64,000 nucleotides of DNA from Ipomoea triloba. Taxonomy: Eukaryota > Streptophyta > Magnoliopsida > Solanales > Convolvulaceae. Every line of letters begins with the position of its first letter. The stretch's first letter is position 1. Shown here one piece after another: positions 10,986 through 21,689 of the stretch. Made by a program: the position numbers and the translations under genes. The stretch lies in NCBI RefSeq assembly GCF_003576645.1, contig NC_044923.1, forward strand, positions 10,354,412 through 10,418,411, read 5' to 3'. A model generated the notes under the pieces. The model made no database searches, had not been told where the DNA came from, and saw only the letters and a list, made by a program, of their open reading frames with translations.

Positions 10986-11275
10986 TTACCGGCGGTGGAG
11001 GTGGCGTTTGGCAGCATCGATGAGGAGAGGACAACAGGACGAGCGACGGCGTCGACAATGGCGGACAAGCGGTGTCAACGACGGTGGCGGCTGTCTCGTT
11101 TGAGGAGGACCGGCAGCGGCGCGGAAAATCTGAAGAAAATGGAGGTGAATGTCGCGGTGTTTGAAATGGCTAAGTGTGGTTCTCTTCTCAGATCTAAATG
11201 TCGAGATGGGGAGAAAAGGGCTTGAGTTTCCACGCGGGTGCCGCGGAAAGTAGGTATTATTATTATTTTTTTTTA
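10986..11275 (-). pseudogene. GC-rich exon-like segment with splice donor, probably internal to a CACTA element
   Basis: An island of high GC in AT-rich DNA. On the minus strand the frame runs about 95 codons, Arg/Pro/Ser-rich, and ends at ACCGCCG followed by GTAAGTTTGTG, a good donor, then AT-rich intron-like DNA. The mirror copy (35790-36060) keeps frame and donor with a few differences. It lies inside a CACTA terminal end (12105-12118 here, 34936-34949 in the mirror). No known domain is visible, so transposase 5' exon or captured host exon are both possible. Confidence 0.35.
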
Positions 11276-12052
11276 AGGAAAATGACACTTTTTCCCCTTA
11301 TGTTATGTGCATATAGAACTTTTTCCCTCCTGTGTTATTAAAGTGGAAAAATTTCTTCCTGAAATGTTAAATTGGTAATTTTATCCTTAAAAATAACTAT
11401 TTCATATATTTTTCTTCTCCAACAAATTATTACTTATATGTATGGATGATCACGATTTGGTTCGAACCTAACCAAAAACTGTAGCAATCATACCGAAATA
11501 GTATGGACGGTTTTGGTTACGATTCATAACCAAAAAAAATAAAATTAAATAATTGTTTAACCGTGAATTGGAACTGAACCACAATCATATATAGTGAAAA
11601 TATCAAACACTTACTTTGATAAATCAGTACGGTTCAGTTCTAATTTTGATTTTGAGCCGCCAATCAAAATTTATTTATTTATTTATTTATTTTTATAATT
11701 TTATTTCTTATTTAAAAATAGTCTAAATTCAACAATTATTTTATTTTATTTTTTCGATTCTGAATTGTAACCGTAATCGTCCATACTATTTAAGTTCAAT
11801 TGTTACAGTGTTCGATTAGGTTCGTATCGAACCGTGATCTTCCATACATATTAGTAATAATTGGTTGGAAAATAAAAATAAATGAAATAGTTACATTTAA
11901 GGGCAAAAATGTCAATTTAACATTACAGTGGGAAAACTACTACTTTTAAAATAATTAAGGGGAAAAACTGTCACTTTAATAATACAGGGGGAAAAGTGCT
12001 ATATGCACATAACATAGGGAGAAAAAGTGTCATTTTTTTTTTACTTTAGGAA
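11274..12052. mobile_element. 780-bp foldback element
   Basis: The ends are inverted repeats: aatgacactttttcccc near 11280 against ggggagaaaaagtgtcatt-like sequence near 12025. Pairing continues inward through gtgcatatag/ctatatgcac, ttcgaaccta/taggttcgta and gtatggat/ttccatac toward a centre near 11665. Almost the whole element can fold back as an imperfect hairpin. A partial copy is at 13389-13930 and a full mirror at 35010-35775. No coding sequence. Confidence 0.75.
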
Positions 12053-12104
12053 ATTCACTACACGTTTTTTAAGAGGTGTAGTGTTAAGCTATACTTATAT
12101 GATA

Positions 12105-12118
12105 TTTTTGTAGTAGTG
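12105..12118 (-). mobile_element. CACTA terminal inverted repeat (one end)
   Basis: The minus strand reads CACTACTACAAAAA, the canonical end of plant CACTA (En/Spm) transposons. It is followed inward by aacactacacctcttaaaa, subterminal-repeat-like. The opposite end was not found in the window, so the element is truncated or its far end is lost. Confidence 0.7.
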
Positions 12119-12211
12119 ACATGGGCTCGAAGCTCAAGGAAGATACATGCCATCTTTGAAAAGATGTCTTGAAGGTTGTGCAAAGATAAATCTTATGTAC
12201 ACAGTACAAGC

Positions 12212-13387
12212 TGTTGGAAAAAATGCAAGTCATGAAATATTTGTGGTTCTAAATTATCTTGGTAATTTAGTCTTAACCACAAGTTGAATAAGTGGTCAAG
12301 ATTTGTTAGGTGGTATGTGGTTATAATCCTTTGCCCTATACTATTTAAGTGAGATTATCTAAGAGTTCAAATACACAAAACATTAAACTCTCTTTCTCCC
12401 CTTTAATTCTCTGTCCCATTGTCTGAGCAAAGTGAGGTTCGCCTGGGCTATAGTTGGTGTAAGCTTAGCTCAGCTATTTTGTGTAACCTGTCGGAAGCGT
12501 GCCGGGATTGTTAACTACACCGTTATCGGGCAAATAACGCTTTTAAGGCAGTGTTATTGTAACACGGCATAGACATCTTTTTCTGGTTTAGTTGTTATCA
12601 TTTTCCTAAAGAGTGTCAGAATAAGTTGACGTTGTCTCTAGTTCACAACAGTTAAAAGCGTTATTTTGACAATAGTCAACCTTTCGGTACGATGACTCCC
12701 TCTGTTATACCCGATTTATCCAAAACAACAGAAGGAGTGGAAAAGTTAAGAAAATCAAGGATGTTGTTTCGTGTGCGGTAAGCATGGACACCGAGCATCC
12801 AGTGCTATCATCGCAAGGGTAAAATTCACAGAGGTCAATCTGACGGAGAAAGATGAGTATATCATTCCCTTAATTAGTAGTTATTTTGAGTAGTTCTTAT
12901 TTGCTCTAGCCTCTAAAAGCTCGCATGAAATGGGATAGTATTAGTACTAAATACTAGTTGGGTTGTGTAAATTTTGAATGCCTATTAGTGCTTGTCATTT
13001 CAATGTATTGAATGCTAACGACGTTGTTGCATATTAATAAACACAATTAATAGTGACTTGCACAAAGAAATATGAACTGTTTAATGAGATACAGTTACAT
13101 AGTTTGAAATATTTGAATTGTGTACTGAGAATGTTTGTCAAACATGATAAGCATATATCAAAAGCTTTTCACCTTGTGTTGGTAGCATGGAAATGTCATT
13201 ATTCTTGAATAATCTGTCTAGGAAGGTGGTTTTTAAGTAAACTTCGGTTTCACCACTCGACCTGGGAGTTTTTAAGAAGTAGGGTTTTGGTCATGCAGGC
13301 TAGTTGATGCGCTACTTGACCCTCACTTGAAATGAGATTGACTTTTACATGCTACCAAAGCTTTGTAATAGGCATTGCTTAAGTTGA
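12212..13387 (+). mobile_element. degenerate copia element, 5' LTR and gag remnant (first copy)
   Basis: Begins TGTTGGAAAAAATGCAAG, a typical copia LTR start. The 3' copy at 18618 has the polypurine tract GTGGGGGAT directly before the same sequence. The next ~470 bp have LTR character, including CTATACTATTTAAG near 12337. A broken gag follows. I could not place the LTR end or a primer site. The segment is repeated almost exactly after the N at 13388. Confidence 0.6.
12692..12890 (+). pseudogene. copia gag remnant with broken zinc knuckle
   Basis: An ATG at 12692 opens a 29-codon frame (MTPSVIPDLSKTTEGVEKL...) that stops at 12779-12781. In another frame, 12765-12800 encodes CFVCGKHGHRAS, the first three ligands of a CX2CX4HX4C zinc knuckle. 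The last Cys is in a third frame (QCYHRKGK), and 12833-12880 encodes VNLTEKDEYIIPLI, like the segment after the knuckle in plant copia Gag. Most of Gag between start and knuckle is deleted. Repeated at 14574-14772 and mirrored near 34180-34370. Confidence 0.65.
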
Positions 13388-13388
13388 N

Positions 13389-15269
13389 ACGGTTTTGGTT
13401 ACGATTCATAACCAAAAAAAATAAAATTAAATAATTGTTTAACCGTGAATTGGAACTGAACCACAATCATATATAGTGAAAATATCAAACACTTACTTTG
13501 ATAAATCAGTACGGTTCAGTTCTAATTTTGATTTTGAGCCGCCAATCAAAATTTATTTATTTATTTATTTATTTTTATAATTTTATTTCTTATTTAAAAA
13601 TAGTCTAAATTCAACAATTATTTTATTTTATTTTTTCGATTCTGAATTGTAACCGTAATCGTCCATACTATTTAAGTTCAATTGTTACAGTGTTCGATTA
13701 GGTTCGTATCGAACCGTGATCTTCCATACATATTAGTAATAATTGGTTGGAAAATAAAAATAAATGAAATAGTTACATTTAAGGGCAAAAATGTCAATTT
13801 AACATTACAGTGGGAAAACTACTACTTTTAAAATAATTAAGGGGAAAAACTGTCACTTTAATAATACAGGGGGAAAAGTGCTATATGCACATAACATAGG
13901 GAGAAAAAGTGTCATTTTTTTTTTACTTTAGGAAATTCACTACACGTTTTTTAAGAGGTGTAGTGTTAAGCTATACTTATATGATATTTTTGTAGTAGTG
14001 ACATGGGCTCGAAGCTCAAGGAAGATACATGCCATCTTTGAAAAGATGTCTTGAAGGTTGTGCAAAGATAAATCTTATGTACACAGTACAAGCTGTTGGA
14101 AAAAATGCAAGTCATGAAATATTTGTGGTTCTAAATTATCTTGGTAATTTAGTCTTAACCACAAGTTGAATAAGTGGTCAAGATTTGTTAGGTGGTATGT
14201 GGTTATAATCCTTTGCCCTATACTATTTAAGTGAGATTATCTAAGAGTTCAAATACACAAAACATTAAACTCTCTTTCTCCCCTTTAATTCTCTGTCCCA
14301 TTGTCTGAGCAAAGTGAGGTTCGCCTGGGCTATAGTTGGTGTAAGCTTAGCTCAGCTATTTTGTGTAACCTGTCGGAAGCGTGCCGGGATTGTTAACTAC
14401 ACCGTTATCGGGCAAATAACGCTTTTAAGGCAGTGTTATTGTAACACGGCATAGACATCTTTTTCTGGTTTAGTTGTTATCATTTTCCTAAAGAGTGTCA
14501 GAATAAGTTGACGTTGTCTCTAGTTCACAACAGTTAAAAGCGTTATTTTGACAATAGTCAACCTTTCGGTACGATGACTCCCTCTGTTATACCCGATTTA
14601 TCCAAAACAACAGAAGGAGTGGAAAAGTTAAGAAAATCAAGGATGTTGTTTCGTGTGCGGTAAGCATGGACACCGAGCATCCAGTGCTATCATCGCAAGG
14701 GTAAAATTCACAGAGGTCAATCTGACGGAGAAAGATGAGTATATCATTCCCTTAATTAGTAGTTATTTTGAGTAGTTCTTATTTGCTCTAGCCTCTAAAA
14801 GCTCGCATGAAATGGGATAGTATTAGTACTAAATACTAGTTGGGTTGTGTAAATTTTGAATGCCTATTAGTGCTTGTCATTTCAATGTATTGAATGCTAA
14901 CGACGTTGTTGCATATTAATAAACACAATTAATAGTGACTTGCACAAAGAAATATGAACTGTTTAATGAGATACAGTTACATAGTTTGAAATATTTGAAT
15001 TGTGTACTGAGAATGTTTGTCAAACATGATAAGCATATATCAAAAGCTTTTCACCTTGTGTTGGTAGCATGGAAATGTCATTATTCTTGAATAATCTGTC
15101 TAGGAAGGTGGTTTTTAAGTAAACTTCGGTTTCACCACTCGACCTGGGAGTTTTTAAGAAGTAGGGTTTTGGTCATGCAGGCTAGTTGATGCGCTACTTG
15201 ACCCTCACTTGAAATGAGATTGACTTTTACATGCTACCAAAGCTTTGTAATAGGCATTGCTTAAGTTGT
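13389..15269 (+). repeat. near-exact direct copy of 11507-13387
   Basis: Starts immediately after the single N at 13388 and repeats 1.88 kb, including half of the foldback element, the CACTA end and the copia LTR/gag remnant. At its end a further ~43 bp (acatgctaccaaagc...ttaagttg) is repeated once more at 15271-15311. The mirror arm has only one copy. Probably an unmerged contig overlap. Confidence 0.85.
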
Positions 15270-17166
15270 TACATGCTACCAAAGCTTTGTAATAGGCATT
15301 GCTTAAGTTGATTTAAATTGCCTTTTATTAACAAAAGGGTACTATGAGAATAAATTTAAATGTGTACTGATTTGCATTATACCAATGCTATATATGAGTT
15401 ATGTGGTGAAGGGAAATTGTGAAGTTGAAATAAAATAGCTTTGAATGCTAAAGTTATAGATGTTGAATTTCATTTTGATGAAATTTATGTAGATAAACCT
15501 TTCTCTAATAAATGCCTGTTTGCATATAATCTTTGAGTATGAGATTTACTTTTCAAGAAAGTATGTGAAATTTATTTTATTTTGTTCAACTTGAAGCAAC
15601 ATGCAACATGCAACATGCAAACAATATTATCTTCGTGGCTTATTGGCAATCAGTATTTGTATATATGATTTAAAATATTAATTGGGAGATCCTGAAGATC
15701 CAGGATTCCTTTATATAGTGAAACCTTAGTGGTTTAAGATAACCAATTTGGTTGAAATATATTCCACTATTGAGAGTGTATTAACCAAGTGCAGAGTTGC
15801 TATAAAGATTGCATAGGTCGATCTGCTCAGGAGCCAATGTTGGGCACCAAAGATCAATATGAGTAAAATATCAAGTACTTTTGAGAAGAATACTTGTAAT
15901 CGCTGCATTGTGGGGGTAATCAGCTCTTTATATTTCCTTTCTATAAGTTTCTTTACTTTACCGAGAATATTGGTAAGAGGGAATATTTCATGTTAAACAT
16001 GAAAATCTCTAGGGTATTATTTATGAGTAAATAAAATACTCGTCAAAGTGTACGTAAGTTTAATGGAGTTGATCAACTTATGTTAATAGTGAAAGACTAA
16101 TTATGAGATTAGTCGTTGAATTGTTGATGGAATGACTTAAATTCTAAAAGGTGATGAATTCATGGTGGATCCCACTTGTGTGGTCAAACGAAGCCATGGA
16201 AAGAATCACAAAGTAGTACACTAATTGGTCATTCTAATGATCTGTGTACTGGTGAGGTTGAGCTACATCTCTTAATGAATTTATAACCCTATGAGATGGG
16301 TGGTCCGATTGAGACGGACTTAATGAATTCACCGCTTAATAATTGATAGAGTGAGCATACAATGCTCTTAATGATTTCACGTCCCAATTTGGGTAGTCTA
16401 TATTGAGATAAGCTTAAAGAAATTACCTATTTAAGTGAAAAAAGGTTAACCACCTTTTTCTGAAAGATAATGAGCTATCTTTCTAGAGCACTCATTGGCA
16501 TCCAGATGTTCAATTGAGTAAAAATATATGAGAAGCATGATGTTCCTTTTGAACTATAAGATTTATGTCTTTAACTACTCTGTAGCCTTTAAAGGTGGTC
16601 TATATCGAGATAGACTTGACAGAGTTACATGTCTATATTGAGATAGACTTGACAGAGTTAAATGTCTATATTGAGATATACTTAACAGAGTTAAATGTCT
16701 ATATTGAAATAGACTTGACAGGGTTAAAATGTCTATGTTGAGATAGACTTGACAAGGTTGAAGGTCTATGTTGAGATAGACACAACAGACTTGAATATTA
16801 AGTTTTAATCATAAGCAGTCAAAGAGTTTGACTTTCATAGAACCTATTTGTTAGAGTTGATATGTGTTTTGAGTTCAAAATTTGTCTAACCGATGAGTTC
16901 AAGAGTCATATCACTCTCGGAAAGGAAATTACTCAATGTCACTACGTATCAGTTCAAGTTTAAACACTGATATTAAGGTCAACTCAATTGTATTGCTCAG
17001 ACATTGTCCTTTCTAGACTTCTACTTTGAATGTGTGGGGGATCATCTTTTCTTGTGAACAACCTAGATAAATCTTCATTTTCATTCCCTTGCATTTGTGG
17101 GGGATTGTTGGAAAAAATGCAAGCCATGAAATATTTGTGGTTCTAAATTATCTTGGTGATTTAGTC
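15270..17166 (+). mobile_element. non-coding interior and 3' LTR start of the copia element
   Basis: No polyprotein is recognisable in 1.8 kb, so pol is missing or beyond recognition. The region holds a six-copy minisatellite (16598-16797) and ends with the polypurine tract GTGGGGGAT and the first ~60 bp of an LTR (17106-17166), cut off by the N run. Confidence 0.6.
16598..16797 (+). repeat. 33-bp minisatellite, six units, each with a small hairpin
   Basis: Units follow the pattern GTCTATattGAgATAGACtt-gacagagttaaat. Each contains GTCTAT and ATAGAC as inverted halves separated by 5-6 bases. Repeated at 18110-18309 and mirrored at 32180-32385. Confidence 0.9.
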
Positions 17167-17191
17167 NNNNNNNNNNNNNNNNNNNNNNNNN
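17167..17191. other. assembly gap (25 N)
   Basis: 25 consecutive N. The sequence after it (17192 on) repeats 15680-17166, so the gap separates two overlapping versions of one region. Confidence 0.98.
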
Positions 17192-18678
17192 AATTGGGAG
17201 ATCCTGAAGATCCAGGATTCCTTTATATAGTGAAACCTTAGTGGTTTAAGATAACCAATTTGGTTGAAATATATTCCACTATTGAGAGTGTATTAACCAA
17301 GTGCAGAGTTGCTATAAAGATTGCATAGGTCGATCTGCTCAGGAGCCAATGTTGGGCACCAAAGATCAATATGAGTAAAATATCAAGTACTTTTGAGAAG
17401 AATACTTGTAATCGCTGCATTGTGGGGGTAATCAGCTCTTTATATTTCCTTTCTATAAGTTTCTTTACTTTACCGAGAATATTGGTAAGAGGGAATATTT
17501 CATGTTAAACATGAAAATCTCTAGGGTATTATTTATGAGTAAATAAAATACTCGTCAAAGTGTACGTAAGTTTAATGGAGTTGATCAACTTATGTTAATA
17601 GTGAAAGACTAATTATGAGATTAGTCGTTGAATTGTTGATGGAATGACTTAAATTCTAAAAGGTGATGAATTCATGGTGGATCCCACTTGTGTGGTCAAA
17701 CGAAGCCATGGAAAGAATCACAAAGTAGTACACTAATTGGTCATTCTAATGATCTGTGTACTGGTGAGGTTGAGCTACATCTCTTAATGAATTTATAACC
17801 CTATGAGATGGGTGGTCCGATTGAGACGGACTTAATGAATTCACCGCTTAATAATTGATAGAGTGAGCATACAATGCTCTTAATGATTTCACGTCCCAAT
17901 TTGGGTAGTCTATATTGAGATAAGCTTAAAGAAATTACCTATTTAAGTGAAAAAAGGTTAACCACCTTTTTCTGAAAGATAATGAGCTATCTTTCTAGAG
18001 CACTCATTGGCATCCAGATGTTCAATTGAGTAAAAATATATGAGAAGCATGATGTTCCTTTTGAACTATAAGATTTATGTCTTTAACTACTCTGTAGCCT
18101 TTAAAGGTGGTCTATATCGAGATAGACTTGACAGAGTTACATGTCTATATTGAGATAGACTTGACAGAGTTAAATGTCTATATTGAGATATACTTAACAG
18201 AGTTAAATGTCTATATTGAAATAGACTTGACAGGGTTAAAATGTCTATGTTGAGATAGACTTGACAAGGTTGAAGGTCTATGTTGAGATAGACACAACAG
18301 ACTTGAATATTAAGTTTTAATCATAAGCAGTCAAAGAGTTTGACTTTCATAGAACCTATTTGTTAGAGTTGATATGTGTTTTGAGTTCAAAATTTGTCTA
18401 ACCGATGAGTTCAAGAGTCATATCACTCTCGGAAAGGAAATTACTCAATGTCACTACGTATCAGTTCAAGTTTAAACACTGATATTAAGGTCAACTCAAT
18501 TGTATTGCTCAGACATTGTCCTTTCTAGACTTCTACTTTGAATGTGTGGGGGATCATCTTTTCTTGTGAACAACCTAGACAAATCTTCATTTTCATTCCC
18601 TTGCATTTGTGGGGGATTGTTGGAAAAAATGCAAGCCATGAAATATTTGTGGTTCTAAATTATCTTGGTGATTTAGTC
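17192..18678 (+). repeat. near-exact copy of 15680-17166
   Basis: The 1,487-bp stretch before the gap is repeated at an offset of 1,512 and then continues seamlessly into the rest of the 3' LTR. The only difference I noticed is one substitution near 17068/18580. Best read as the same locus assembled twice. Confidence 0.88.
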
Positions 18679-19196
18679 TTAACCACAAGTTGAATAAGTG
18701 GTCAAGATTTGTTAGGTGGTATGTGGTTATAATCCTTTGCCCTATACTATTTAAGTGAGATTATCTAAGAGTTCAAATACACCAAACATTAAAGTCTCTT
18801 TCTCCCCTTTAATTCTCTGTCCCATTGTCTGAGCAAAGTGAGGTTCGCTTGGGCTATAGTTGGTGTAAGCTTAGCTCAGCTAGTCTGTGTAACCTGTCGG
18901 AAGCGTGCCGGGATTGTTAACTACACCGTTACCGGGCAAATAACGCTTTTAAGGCAGTGTTATTGTAACACGGCACATACATCTTTTTCTAGTTTAGTTG
19001 TTATCCTTTTCCTAAAGAGTGTCAGAATAAGTTGATGTTGTCTCTAGTTCACAACAGTTAAAAGCGTTATTTTGACAATAGTCAACCTTTCGGTACGATG
19101 GCTCCCTCTGTTATACCCGATTTATCCAAAACAACAGAAGGAGTGGAAAAGTTAAGAAAATCAAGGATGTTGTTTCGTGTGCGGTAAGCATGGACA
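18618..19196 (+). mobile_element. copia 3' LTR continuing into a second gag start
   Basis: Starts TGTTGGAAAAAATGCAAG right after GTGGGGGAT and is collinear with 12212-12791 at roughly 97% by eye. Homology runs past the expected LTR end into the gag start and half the zinc knuckle, stopping at catggacac (19196). A normal element would stop at the LTR end, so this is either a tandem LTR-gag-LTR-gag structure or a fusion with a second element. Confidence 0.55.
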
Positions 19197-20290
19197 CTAG
19201 ATAGGGGAATGGAATAGGAGTTGTCATGTGAAAATTTGAACAAATAATTTATTGGCTTTGTGCTCAACGCAACTTAATTTGATGTATGTTTGTGTTCACT
19301 GTAATATCCTCCTTGACGTTAGGAGAATAGTAGAGTAAAATAATTACATTACTTTTGAACCACTATAAAAATCACTCTCGAACCGCTTTAAGAAATGAAA
19401 TAAAGCATCATGAACACCTATACCTTTTAGTGTAGTGCTTTTAGTACCCGCTTCCTTAGTACCGGCTTTTGGTTTGGAACTGAAAGGGGTCCTCTCACAC
19501 GCCGAGGCCTAACCTCAGGCAAATTTTAACATTCTTAAGGAAATCCCGGAGCTCCCCCCTTCTCTTTGAAAAGTGTGTCATATCACTTAAGTTCGAAGCA
19601 GAGCTCTTGTTTGTTCCGGTGGTTGTGGAGTCCCAGACAAAAGATGATTTTGTTACACAACCTTGCCCCTTATATACCATTAATAGCCGTTGCTAACTTT
19701 AGGTGGGATAAAGGTGGAGGCGGGGAGATCTTGCTTGCTCCGGCTAACTTATTAAGAACGGAAACTGGACTAAATAAAGTCATGAATGCTGGGGGCACCT
19801 AGGAAAAATGAGAAGACTTATTTGCATTATACTTTTTAACTTTTGCTTTTGTCATATCCCTTATATATTTTGTTGCTTATTATACGTTTCGTGAAAAGCA
19901 ATCATTTTTCATCGATGCCGTATATTCCAAACTCTCAAGTGTTTAATTGATCAGGCCCTCTATTCATTCTATCTAAGCTTGCTTTATGCCAGCATCTCGT
20001 AAATACATCGATGAGCTGATCAGCTTGAATACACATGCATGTACATTAGCTCTATTCATTCTATCGTGTGTAGAATTTCAGAATCCATTAAACTCTATTC
20101 ACCGGCCCCGGCCCCCTCCCGCATTCCTCCACCGTACCCTTCATCTTTTCAAACGGGACAGTAAAGCCATAATAATGTTAAAGAAAATGCCAAAATATGT
20201 GAAGAGTAAAACTTGAAAAAAGAAGAAGAAGTAAATGTATAACACAAATAACACATACACAGAAAAAGAAGTACTTCATATACCACATAT
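19197..20290. repeat. dispersed repeat flanking chitinase 2, no gene
   Basis: 19197-19370 matches 63731-63870 (tagataggggaa...). 19841-19960 and 20190-20290 match a family also seen near 10430-10600, 31500-31990, 37030-37235, 40044-40255, 42136-42400 and 63890-64000 (shared words cgtttcgtgaaaa, tatattccaaac and gtaaatgtata-acacaaata). No transposon protein or ends identified. Confidence 0.6.
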
Positions 20291-20527
20291 AATAGTAACA
20301 CATGCAATTTTTATTCGAGTTAAAGAAGCTAAGTAACTTCATTAGCTTATTGCTCTTATTAGATTTTAGATTCTATAGATAGATGTTTTTTTTTTTTTTT
20401 TTTTTTAAAACATACATTACTTAGTTTCTTATTGATCATATATTATTTAATTTATACTAGATATTCAAGTATATATCTAGTATTTATTACATTGGCAGGT
20501 GGCAGAGTGTAATATTTAAGTATATAT

Positions 20528-21578
20528 CTAGCATCTGAGATTATTCCCAGGATTAACACCAAGCTGCTGGCAATACTTGGTGTAATAATTAACCCTCTTG
20601 GTAACCGTGTCAGGATTAGCGCCATTGCACTCAAGCGGGCCGTTAATAGCTCGAATGGTGCAGCCGAAACCCTGACCCGACAGGAGGCAAGAATGACAAT
20701 TGTTCATCCAAAACCATAGGGCGGTCTTGAAGGAAATAATAGGGTTGGTTGCAACAATATCTGGGTTGTTTAGGCCATCGAAACCGATGCTTTGACCGGC
20801 GGCACCGTAATTGTAATTCCAGGATAGTTGGATAGGTCCACGACCGTAGTACATCTTTCCGGGTGCACAGGGGTACTGTCTGTTGTTGGGGTCACAGTAG
20901 TTTCTGGATGCACCGTTGATCTCCCTTATGTAGCACAAATCTGCATATGATCGGATGAGAGATTAAAGAAAGTAGCTTAGAAATTAAATAATCCTCTGAT
21001 AAATTAATATATATAAATTAAAGAAACTTACGTCCAGTTTCATGAGTTATGTGGGCGAAAAACGCAGCTATTTCCCGCTTAATGTCATCGGTGCTCCCAG
21101 TGGTTCCGAACTTGGGGTAGGACTTGGCGGCTTCAAGAAATGAGTTTCGCGTGTAAAACCCCTTTCCTTCGCAGCTCGGACCCGCTTGATTGGCAATTCC
21201 GTTGAAAAACGAATCTGACACGATGTTAGACACCGACCCGCTTCCGCTTCCGCTTCCGCCTCCGCCGCCTCCAGGGGAGGAGTAGCACGGCCCTTCTCTA
21301 CACCCTTCGCCGCAGTAGTCGTTTCCAGTACCGCAATACCCATACCTGCTGCAACACAACCCGCGGGCTGCACACCCACAGTTAGCGGAGCTGCCGTAGC
21401 ACGGCCCTTCTCGGCATCCTTCGCCGCAGTAGTCGTTTCCAGTGCCGCAATACCCAAACTTGCTGCAACACAACCCGCGGGCAGCACATCCACAGTTTTG
21501 GGCTGAACTCAACCCTAGGGAGAATGCAGCAATAAGACCCAAACATAAAAAAACTACTGAACCAGCAGAATTCCTCAT
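20528..21578 (-). CDS. class IV chitinase with two tandem hevein domains (chitinase 2; exons 21032-21578 and 20528-20940)
   Basis: Secreted chitin-binding GH19 endochitinase of 319 residues. Start is the Met at 21578: it gives a signal peptide (1-26, cut SSA/Q), and upstream in-frame codons run through the TATA box. Hevein 1 (27-62) and hevein 2 (65-100) each have eight cysteines and differ at about two core residues. A Gly/Ser linker (100-117) leads to the GH19 domain. The GTAAGT donor at 21031 and GCAG acceptor ending at 20941 splice in phase 1 (91-bp intron) to give [14 protein letters not shown]. Glu180 and Glu189 have the catalytic spacing; [14 protein letters not shown] and [10 protein letters not shown] are intact. 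Two hevein modules in a class IV enzyme is unusual; the nettle UDA precursor is a known two-hevein case. No damage seen. Confidence 0.93.
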
Positions 21579-21642
21579 TTTCAATAATGAAAAGTACAGT
21601 AGGTTTAGTTTGGGATGAATCTCTGTGCTGCAGATATAGGAG

Positions 21643-21651
21643 TATTTATAG
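21643..21651 (-). promoter_or_regulatory. TATA box of chitinase 2
   Basis: CTATAAATA on the minus strand, 65 bp upstream of the ATG, inside CACTATAAATACTCC shared with chitinase 1. The region just upstream (21652-21690) is the uninterrupted counterpart of the chitinase 1 sequence split by a MITE. Confidence 0.78.
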
Positions 21652-21689
21652 TGCATGTAGAGAGGGTTTCATGGCTGCTAACTAAATCT

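Noticed and set aside
16598..16797. Regular 33-bp units resembling a CRISPR array
   Set aside because: Units are adjacent with no variable spacers, and the host is a plant; it is a minisatellite in a retrotransposon.
21579..21656. Upstream in-frame Met at 21656 as start of chitinase 2
   Set aside because: It would place the TATA box inside the coding region and destroy the signal peptide; the Met at 21578 gives a proper secretory leader.
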